From positions 1 to 9,932 of the forward strand of contig CAZRHH010000096.1 in the NCBI GenBank assembly GCA_964599885.1: 9,932 nucleotides of DNA, written 5' to 3'. Position 1 is the first letter of the stretch. Each line of letters begins with the position of its first letter. This document shows positions 5,827-9,932 of the stretch, in pieces. The position numbers and the translations under genes were made by a program. This DNA comes from CAZRHH01 sp964599885 (GTDB lineage: Bacteria > Chloroflexota > Dehalococcoidia > DSTF01 > JACRBR01). The notes beneath the pieces are model-generated. The model did not search any database. It had not been told where the DNA came from and saw nothing but the letters and a program-made list of their open reading frames with translations.

Positions 5827-5847
5827 ATCTGCGACATCTGCGGATAA
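5827..5847. repeat. Exact 21-nt repeat, copy 1 (two ATCTGCG units)
   Basis: Contains ATCTGCG twice separated by AC and ends GGATAA. It is identical over 21 nt to 8376-8396. It ends 5 nt from the stop codon of the minus-strand oxidoreductase gene (5853). Confidence 0.75.
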
Positions 5848-5852
5848 ACTCG

Positions 5853-6683
5853 TCACCCGCTCGGCGGACCCGCCGTCAGCCGCCGCCGCAACCCTTCAAC
5901 GCCCGCCGCGTCGTCCTCGCCGCCCCAGCGCGCTTCGATCCACCACGTCGCCCCTGCGTCGATCCACGGCTGCACCTTCGCCGCGGCCCGCTCGCGATCG
6001 CTCGATGACGTCGTGCCTTCGACGATGATGTCGAACGCGCCGGCACTGCTGCGCCGTTCGTCAATCCACGTCTTCATCTCGCGAAGTTCGTCGGGCGTCG
6101 TCTGGCGCATGTTGCCGTCGTCGCCGCGTGCGCTCGGCAGGATGCCGTCGTACCTCAGCACGCGCCGCATCGACTTCGGCGATGGCCACGCCCCGACGGC
6201 CCAGATCGGAATGCGCGGCTGTTGCACCGTCGGCGGCGGCACGTTGAACGACGTCTCGCGCACGGTGTAGTGCTTGCCGCTGTGCGTGATCGCTTTACCC
6301 GACCACAGTCCGGTGATGATCTCGAGCGACTCGTCGAGCAGTTCGGCGCGCGTCCGGCGGTCAGTCACCTCGCCGAACGCGTCGAAGCCAGTGTCAATGG
6401 CGCCGAGGCCGACGGACAGGATGACGCGCCCGTTCGACAGATGATCGAGCGTCACCGTCTCGCTCGCCAGCTTCCACGGCCGCATCCGCGACGCCGGCGT
6501 GATCATCGTGCCGAGGCGGATGCGCTCGGTGCGCATCGCGGCTGCCGCCAGCGACACCCACGCGTCCCAGCCCCACACCGGCTCCCACACGAAAAATCCG
6601 TCCCATCCCGCTTGCTCGGCCTCGTACGCCAGATCAGCGGCCACGCGCGCGTCCCCGGACGGCAGAACGAACCCGTACTTCAT
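5853..6683 (-). CDS. LLM-class flavin/F420-dependent oxidoreductase
   Basis: 276-aa bacterial luciferase-like protein with a TIM-barrel fold, using FMN or coenzyme F420; substrate unknown. The first strand is KYGFVLPSG (2-10), followed by AYEAEQAGWDGFFVWE (19-34), TERIRLGTMITPASRMRPWK (52-71), ASETVTLDHLSNGRVILSVG (73-92) and DRRTRAELLDESLEIITGLW. This order and spacing are typical of the family; length is slightly below the usual 300-330. Start ATG 6683 is chosen because GGAG lies 6 nt upstream and the first barrel strand follows at once; ATGs at 6695 and 6767 would add 4 or 28 residues without a better ribosome site. The gene stands alone, 162 nt after the HAD gene on the same strand with a hairpin repeat between. 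F420 use would fit Chloroflexota, but the cofactor is not decided by the sequence. Confidence 0.92.
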   Translation of the reverse strand: MKYGFVLPSGDARVAADLAYEAEQAGWDGFFVWEPVWGWDAWVSLAAAAMRTERIRLGTMITPASRMRPWKLASETVTLDHLSNGRVILSVGLGAIDTGFDAFGEVTDRRTRAELLDESLEIITGLWSGKAITHSGKHYTVRETSFNVPPPTVQQPRIPIWAVGAWPSPKSMRRVLRYDGILPSARGDDGNMRQTTPDELREMKTWIDERRSSAGAFDIIVEGTTSSSDRERAAAKVQPWIDAGATWWIEARWGGEDDAAGVEGLRRRLTAGPPSG

Positions 6684-6689
6684 GCAGAT

Positions 6690-6693
6690 CTCC
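6690..6693 (-). promoter_or_regulatory. Shine-Dalgarno GGAG deciding the oxidoreductase start
   Basis: GGAG with a 6-nt spacer (ATCTGC) before ATG 6683 on the minus strand. It overlaps the alternative ATG at 6695, which itself has only GGGC upstream. Confidence 0.5.
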
Positions 6694-6780
6694 ATGCCCA
6701 TCGACAGCGCCACGCGTACGCGATTAACGTACGGCGCGCCGCGCCGTCCGATCAAGCGTCCGCGCACGCGTCTTCACCGC

Positions 6781-6813
6781 GGTAGGGGCGAACCTATGTG
6801 TTTGCCCCGGTAT
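6781..6813. repeat. GGTAGGGGCG hairpin repeat, copy 1
   Basis: 33-nt element with stem GGGGCGAAC/GTTTGCCCC (one G-U pair) and loop CTATGT, flanked by GGTA and GGTAT. 28 of 33 positions match 9900-9932. It lies in the 6684-6845 gap between the HAD stop and the oxidoreductase start. Confidence 0.7.
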
Positions 6814-6845
6814 CGCGCGCCAACGTCACCAAACGCGTTGAACGG

Positions 6846-7514
6846 CTACGTCGCCAGCAGATCGAGCGGAAACTCGTCGAGCGACGCGATCACGCGCGAG
6901 ACACCTGCGACGGGCGCAGCTGATGTCGGCGTCGCGCGGAGCTGGACCGTGTATGCGCCGGCGGCCAGCGCCGACGCCACACCCGACACGCTGTCTTCGA
7001 CGGCGATGCACTCGTGCGGGGCGAAGCCGAGCTTCTGCGCGGCGAGCACGTACGGCGCCGGGTCTGGCTTCGAGCGCTCGACCATGTCGGCGGTCGAGAG
7101 CGCGTCGAACAGGCCCGTCAGTTCCGCCGAGGCGAGGATCGCGTCGACCCAGCGTGAGAATGACGCCGTACACAGCGCGATCGGCACGCCGCGCTCGCGC
7201 AGCGTCGCGATCAGCTCGCGCGCACCGTCGAGCGGCGGCCGCGGCTGACGCAGACGCTCCATCAGCGGCGCCTCGTACGCGTCGATGATCGCGTCGAGGC
7301 CGGCCGGCACGTTCTTCAGCGCGATGACCTTCGACCACATTTCGGCTGTGGCCGTGCCGATGAACTGCTGGTACTCGCCCATCGCGATGTGCGTGCCGTA
7401 ACGAGCGAGAATGTCGTTGACGGCGGCGTGGAACGCGGGCTCGCTGTCGGTCAGCACACCATCCATGTCGAATAGCACAGCGCGGAACGGGGGCTCGGGG
7501 GCGGGTTGCGTCAA
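6846..7514 (-). CDS. HAD-superfamily phosphatase/phosphomutase (beta-PGM-like)
   Basis: 222-aa haloacid-dehalogenase-type enzyme with a helical cap (subclass IA), cytoplasmic, acting on a phosphorylated metabolite. Motif I is FDMDGVLTDSE, with nucleophile Asp16 and acid/base Asp18. The cap spans about 25-90. Motif II is CTAS (Thr116), motif III is Lys149 in ERSKPDP, and motif IV is VEDSVSGV (Glu173-Asp174, Mg2+ ligands). All catalytic residues are present and the form is closest to beta-phosphoglucomutase/phosphatase-like HADs. The start is a TTG whose last two bases belong to the TGA stop of dcd (TTGA, 7511-7514); there is no separate ribosome site, so translation is probably coupled. Pairing with dcd suggests, but does not prove, a nucleotide monophosphate substrate. 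Confidence 0.92.
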   Translation of the reverse strand: MTQPAPEPPFRAVLFDMDGVLTDSEPAFHAAVNDILARYGTHIAMGEYQQFIGTATAEMWSKVIALKNVPAGLDAIIDAYEAPLMERLRQPRPPLDGARELIATLRERGVPIALCTASFSRWVDAILASAELTGLFDALSTADMVERSKPDPAPYVLAAQKLGFAPHECIAVEDSVSGVASALAAGAYTVQLRATPTSAAPVAGVSRVIASLDEFPLDLLAT

Positions 7515-8110
7515 GAGCGCGGCGTGTCGTCGGTAGCACCATCGCCGTCACCGAACTCGGTGAATGCGCGGCTCGGCGTCGGGCTCATCTGGCCCTGGTA
7601 CTTGCTGCGAAGGCCGGGGCTGCCGTACGGCCGGTCGACGGGCGTCGACATGCGCATGAAGCTGAGCTGTCCAATCTTCATACCGAAGTGCAGCGCGATC
7701 GGCATCTTCGCAACGTTGGAAAGCTCCAGCGTGAGCTTGCCGGTCCAGCCTGGATCGACGAACCCGGCCGTCGCGTGGATCAGCAGCCCGATGCGGCCCA
7801 GCGAGCTCTTGCCTTCCACCTGCGCCAGGATGTCGTCCGGCAACGTCACGACTTGCAGCGTGCTGGCGAGTACAAACTCGCCCGGATGAATGAAGAACGG
7901 CCGGTCGGAGCCGATGATCACTTCTTCGGTGAGATCATCCATCGGCAGCCGCACGTCGATGTACGGGCGGCTGCTCACCTTGAACACGCGAAACACGCGG
8001 TCGAGATGCACATCGACGCTCGCCGGCTGCACGTCCTGCGGATCGAGCGGCTCGATCTTTAGCCGCCCCTTCGCCAGCTCCTCGTTGATCGATCGGTCGC
8101 TAAGCACCAT
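7511..8110 (-). CDS. dcd: dCTP deaminase, probably bifunctional (dUMP-forming)
   Basis: 199-aa enzyme deaminating dCTP; the bifunctional form also cleaves the dUTP product to dUMP and pyrophosphate, feeding thymidylate synthesis. MVLSDRSINEEL (1-12), QPASVDVHLDRVFRVF (28-43), HPGEFVLASTL (75-85), EGKSSLGRIGLLIHATAGFV (99-118) and TLELSN (127-132) with catalytic Glu129 are all family signatures. The GRIGLLIHATAGFVDPGWTG segment and the PYGS...SKYQGQ...PTPSRAF end follow the Mycobacterium tuberculosis bifunctional Dcd:Dut closely, rather than the monofunctional E. coli form. The last 10 or so residues (GDGDGATDDTPRS) are an acidic extra tail. Start ATG 8110 has AAAGGAG 10 nt upstream; an in-frame ATG at 8251 would add 47 arginine-rich residues read from repeats. 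It is first gene of a pair with the HAD gene. Confidence 0.96.
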   Translation of the reverse strand: MVLSDRSINEELAKGRLKIEPLDPQDVQPASVDVHLDRVFRVFKVSSRPYIDVRLPMDDLTEEVIIGSDRPFFIHPGEFVLASTLQVVTLPDDILAQVEGKSSLGRIGLLIHATAGFVDPGWTGKLTLELSNVAKMPIALHFGMKIGQLSFMRMSTPVDRPYGSPGLRSKYQGQMSPTPSRAFTEFGDGDGATDDTPRS

Positions 8111-8120
8111 GCGCCCGTGG

Positions 8121-8127
8121 CTCCTTT
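8121..8127 (-). promoter_or_regulatory. Shine-Dalgarno AAAGGAG of dcd
   Basis: AAAGGAG on the minus strand, 10 nt before ATG 8110. It excludes the longer in-frame start at 8251. Confidence 0.65.
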
Positions 8128-8140
8128 CGGGGATCGCTCG

Positions 8141-8146
8141 ATAGTA
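8141..8146 (-). promoter_or_regulatory. Candidate -10 box of dcd
   Basis: TACTAT on the minus strand within the small palindrome CGATAnTATCG, about 30 nt upstream of the dcd ATG. It matches the consensus at four of six bases; the -35 region (around 8164-8169, TTCCGT) is poor. Confidence 0.25.
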
Positions 8147-8210
8147 TCGAAGTGCAGCAGCGGACGGAACGGCCACGCGGTCGCAGGGCCGCGATCGAAA
8201 CAATCCGCCC

Positions 8211-8234
8211 GTAGCGCGGGCTGAAAGCCCGCGC
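8211..8234. repeat. GTAGC-led 9-bp hairpin (GCGCGGGCT/AGCCCGCGC)
   Basis: Perfect 9-bp stem with GAA loop, preceded by GTA, in the 292-nt gap 8111-8402. Like the palindrome at 8280-8302 it begins GTAGC, and its GCTGAAAGC core resembles the complement of that palindrome (GCTGAAGC). It is too GC-strong to be chance, but no U-tract follows. Confidence 0.65.
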
Positions 8235-8279
8235 GAGCGTGGTTCCCACACAACGCGCGCAGACCCACATCAATCGAAT

Positions 8280-8302
8280 GTAGCCGCGGAGCTTCAGCTC
8301 CG
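8280..8302. repeat. GTAGC..GGAGCTTCAGCTCCG palindromic repeat, copy 2
   Basis: Second copy of the element at 5728-5750, here with outer bases extending the stem to GCGGAGCT/AGCTCCGC (8286-8303). It precedes the 21-mer copy 2 by 73 nt, against 76 nt at the first locus. Confidence 0.65.
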
Positions 8303-8375
8303 CCTACGCGTGTGCCGCCACCCACACAACAATTCCGACGCCGCCGCCCCGTCCGTCGCCCATCCCATCCTCAGC

Positions 8376-8396
8376 ATCTGCGACATCTGCGGATAA
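8376..8396. repeat. Exact 21-nt repeat, copy 2 (two ATCTGCG units)
   Basis: Identical over 21 nt to 5827-5847, in the same orientation. It ends 6 nt from the stop codon of the minus-strand alpha/beta hydrolase (8403). Confidence 0.75.
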
Positions 8397-8402
8397 GAAA
8401 CC

Positions 8403-9272
8403 CTAGTCGTCGTAGACGACTTCCCCCCGCACATCGCGCCCCGCCTCTACGTCGTCGATGAATTCGACGACCGCGCGCTTCCAGCTCTGCGGGCGGTAGT
8501 TCGTCGTGTCGTGCGCCGCACGCAGCACCGTCGCGAGACGCGAGTTCGGGATCAGCGCGTGATCGCGTTGCGCGCACGGGTAGAACATATCCCACTCGCC
8601 GCACGATACGAGCGTCGGCACACTGATCGATGGCGTGCGCGGAATCAGATCCGGACGCTCGCGCAGCGCGATGTTCGCGGCGATGAAGCCCTCCGGCGTC
8701 ATGCGTGTCGCCTTTTTGGCGTTGCGCTCGTCCTGCTCTTCGAGCGAGAACGAACTGTGGATCGCGTGCGGATCCTGTTCGTGCCGGTAGCGGTTCTCGC
8801 GCTCGACAAGGCCTTGGAGGCCGTATATCTCCGTCGTACGATGCGTGCGTTCGAAGATCTCGACGAGATCGCGCTCGATCTGCGCGGTTGCTGGGTCGCC
8901 CTGGTTGCCGGCGGTCGTGTCGCATAGCCACAGCGAGCGCATGCGGTCCGGATAGTCGCAGGCGAACTGGGCGCTGATCATGCCGCCCATCGATACGCCG
9001 CCAAGATGCGCCCGTTCGATGCCGAGCGCGTCCATCAGGCTGGCGAGATCGGCGGCGAACTGCGGCATGCTGAACGTCGAGCGATCGGGCAGGGTAGTGC
9101 GGCCGTGACCGCGCATGTCGTAGAGCAGCAGCTTGTACCGGCTGCGCAACGCATCGATGATCGGCGGCCAGCCTTCGGTCGGGCCGGCGAAGCCATGCGT
9201 CAGCACGAGTTCCGGCCCGTCGCCCTCGAACTCGTACCAGATATCAATGTCGTTGACGTGCTTCGTGGGCAT
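8403..9272 (-). CDS. Alpha/beta hydrolase with intact catalytic triad
   Basis: 289-aa cytoplasmic hydrolase of the alpha/beta-fold (epoxide hydrolase/enol-lactonase-like) group; substrate unknown. The oxyanion motif is LTHGFAG (24-30) and strand 4 is YDMRGHGRT (51-59). The nucleophile elbow is GGVSMGG (91-97) with Ser94. The acid is Asp228 in CGEWDMF and the base is His254 in RAAHDTTN. The triad is complete, in contrast with the hydrolase-like domain of the cyclase fusion in this window. The cap region (about 120-195) is helical and charged. ATG 9272 lies 3 nt after the stop of the upstream membrane-protein gene, so the two are probably cotranscribed and coupled; no strong ribosome site is seen. 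The C-terminus (EAGRDVRGEVVYDD) is acidic. A specific reaction such as lactone or ester cleavage cannot be assigned. Confidence 0.93.
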   Translation of the reverse strand: MPTKHVNDIDIWYEFEGDGPELVLTHGFAGPTEGWPPIIDALRSRYKLLLYDMRGHGRTTLPDRSTFSMPQFAADLASLMDALGIERAHLGGVSMGGMISAQFACDYPDRMRSLWLCDTTAGNQGDPATAQIERDLVEIFERTHRTTEIYGLQGLVERENRYRHEQDPHAIHSSFSLEEQDERNAKKATRMTPEGFIAANIALRERPDLIPRTPSISVPTLVSCGEWDMFYPCAQRDHALIPNSRLATVLRAAHDTTNYRPQSWKRAVVEFIDDVEAGRDVRGEVVYDD

Positions 9273-9275
9273 GCG

Positions 9276-9800
9276 TCAGGCGTCGCCCCGTTGGGGACGG
9301 CGCGTCTGCTGCGGCGCATCCAGGGGCGGATTCGGCGAGTTCTCCGGCGTCGAGGCGTCCGTTTGGGACGGCGCCCAGAGCGGCGTGCGAGCGGGCTTCC
9401 GTGTACGCGGCGGGGACGAGGTTCCCGCTTTCGTTGCCGGCGCCCGCGCCGGCGCCCTGTTCTCTGCTCTCTGCTCTCTGCTCTCGCTCTGCGGGGCACC
9501 GTCGATCCCGAAATGACCGCCGCCCTCCGTCACGCGGTTCTCGGTCCTGGGTTCTAGGTTCTGCGCAGCCCGCGCAGCCTGCGCCCCCGGAAACGCCGTG
9601 TTGATGGCGGCGAGCGTCAACGCGCTGCCCGCTACCGCGAGCACGCCGAAGAACAGCAGCACCCACATGACGAACAGCCCGCCCCCGATCCCGAGCACGC
9701 CCGGCAACGGCGACCACAGCACGATCGCGCCGATGACGAACCAGAGCCCGGTGAACACGAACAGGTTGATCGCGATGCGATAATCCACGCGTCGTAGCAT
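9276..9800 (-). CDS. Small membrane protein with repeat-derived C-terminal tail
   Basis: 174-aa protein of unknown function. After MLRRVDYR there are two hydrophobic spans: about 10-30 (IAINLFVFTGLWFVIGAIVL) and about 35-66, the latter Gly/Leu/Val-rich and long enough for a re-entrant or two-part helix. From residue 80 the sequence is low-complexity and hydrophilic: NLEPRTENRV (81-90) and SESREQRAENRAPA are read from GGTTCT/TCTCTGC repeats, followed by a Pro/Ala/Arg/Thr-rich, probably disordered end. Start ATG 9800 is preferred because it is followed at once by a basic patch and the first helix; an ATG at 9869 would add 23 residues read through repeat-like flank. Neither has a clear ribosome site. 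It lies 3 nt upstream of the alpha/beta hydrolase gene. Confidence 0.65.
   Translation of the reverse strand: MLRRVDYRIAINLFVFTGLWFVIGAIVLWSPLPGVLGIGGGLFVMWVLLFFGVLAVAGSALTLAAINTAFPGAQAARAAQNLEPRTENRVTEGGGHFGIDGAPQSESREQRAENRAPARAPATKAGTSSPPRTRKPARTPLWAPSQTDASTPENSPNPPLDAPQQTRRPQRGDA
9457..9495. repeat. TCTCTGC tandem heptamer repeat inside the membrane-protein gene
   Basis: Three exact TCTCTGC units (9461-9481) followed by degenerate TCTCGC/TCTGCG. The complement is read in frame as REQRAENR. Confidence 0.7.
9533..9566. repeat. GGTTCT-type repeat inside the membrane-protein gene
   Basis: GGTTCTCGGTCCTGGGTTCT followed by AGGTTCTGCGC on the plus strand, related to 1321-1354 and 4875-4916. 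Its complement is read as NLEPRTENR. Confidence 0.6.
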
Positions 9801-9899
9801 TGGGAAGATCGTATCACACCGCACGCGGCGGAAGGCCACGCGGTTGTAGAGAACACGGCCGGCGTGCAACGCTTGCCAGTCCCTCTGGCCGTCGCCGGC

Positions 9900-9932
9900 G
9901 GTAGGGGCGCACCCACGTGTGCGCCCCGGTAT
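9900..9932. repeat. GGTAGGGGCG hairpin repeat, copy 2
   Basis: Stem GGGGCGCAC/GTGCGCCCC (9 bp, no mismatch), loop CCACGT, same GGTA/GGTAT flanks as copy 1 at 6781-6813. It reaches the right edge of the window, so it may continue. Confidence 0.7.

Noticed and set aside
6499..7248. 249-aa plus-strand ORF
   Set aside because: Runs antisense to both the oxidoreductase and the HAD gene and across their gap, with Ser/Arg/Ala-rich shadow composition.
8111..8251. N-terminal extension of dcd to 8251
   Set aside because: The extension is translated from hairpin repeats; AAAGGAG and the MVLSDR start fix 8110.
8403..9272. Possible second inactive hydrolase, by analogy with the cyclase fusion
   Set aside because: Ser94, Asp228 and His254 are all in place, so it is most likely an active enzyme.
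9461..9481. TCTCTGC tandem repeat as a CRISPR remnant
   Set aside because: Units are 7 nt with no spacers, and there are no cas genes.
1..9932. Insertion sequence, prophage or integron in the window
   Set aside because: No transposase, integrase, terminal repeats with target duplication, or phage structural genes were seen; only short non-coding repeats.

Overview
This window looks like part of a high-GC bacterial chromosome, most likely Chloroflexota (Dehalococcoidia-like or a related soil lineage). That placement is an inference from four things. One is an archaellin-like protein of the kind known from Chloroflexota. The second is a dCTP deaminase very close to the bifunctional mycobacterial/Chloroflexota type. 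The third is an alpha/beta-hydrolase plus class III cyclase fusion. The fourth is a dense set of short intergenic hairpins and GGTTCT/TCTCTGC low-complexity repeats. I see no phage, IS, plasmid or CRISPR signature.

Layout. 3-371 (+) is the C-terminal part of an unrecognised multi-pass membrane protein entering from the left edge. It converges on 553-1143 (-), an archaellin/archaeal-type-IV-pilin-like protein with a well-supported GTG start; a hairpin repeat lies between them. 1144-1427 holds a low-complexity repeat. 1424-1498 (-) is tRNA-Thr(CGT). 1564-2877 (-) is a hydrolase-like/adenylate cyclase fusion whose hydrolase part has lost its nucleophile. 3070-3894 (-) is a secreted lipoprotein, divergent from 4032-4874 (+), a short-chain dehydrogenase. 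That gene overlaps by 4 nt the convergent 4871-5692 (-), a class I methyltransferase with a repeat-encoded tail. 5853-6683 (-) is a luciferase-like flavin/F420 oxidoreductase. 7511-8110 (-) dcd and 6846-7514 (-) HAD phosphatase form a translationally coupled pair (TTGA overlap). 9276-9800 (-) membrane protein and 8403-9272 (-) alpha/beta hydrolase form another tight pair (3 nt gap).

How it fits together. The genes do not form one pathway: dcd plus the HAD enzyme are the only clear metabolic pair (pyrimidine deoxynucleotide handling), and the cyclase fusion is a signalling protein. The most unusual items are the archaellin-like gene with an altered signal/helix region and no archaellum neighbours in view, the probable pseudo-hydrolase sensor of the cyclase, and several families of short repeats. 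The repeats include a composite element (palindrome, about 75 nt spacer, exact 21-mer) found twice just behind gene ends, a hairpin pair with a compensatory base change, and GGTTCT-type repeats translated into the C-termini of two unrelated proteins.
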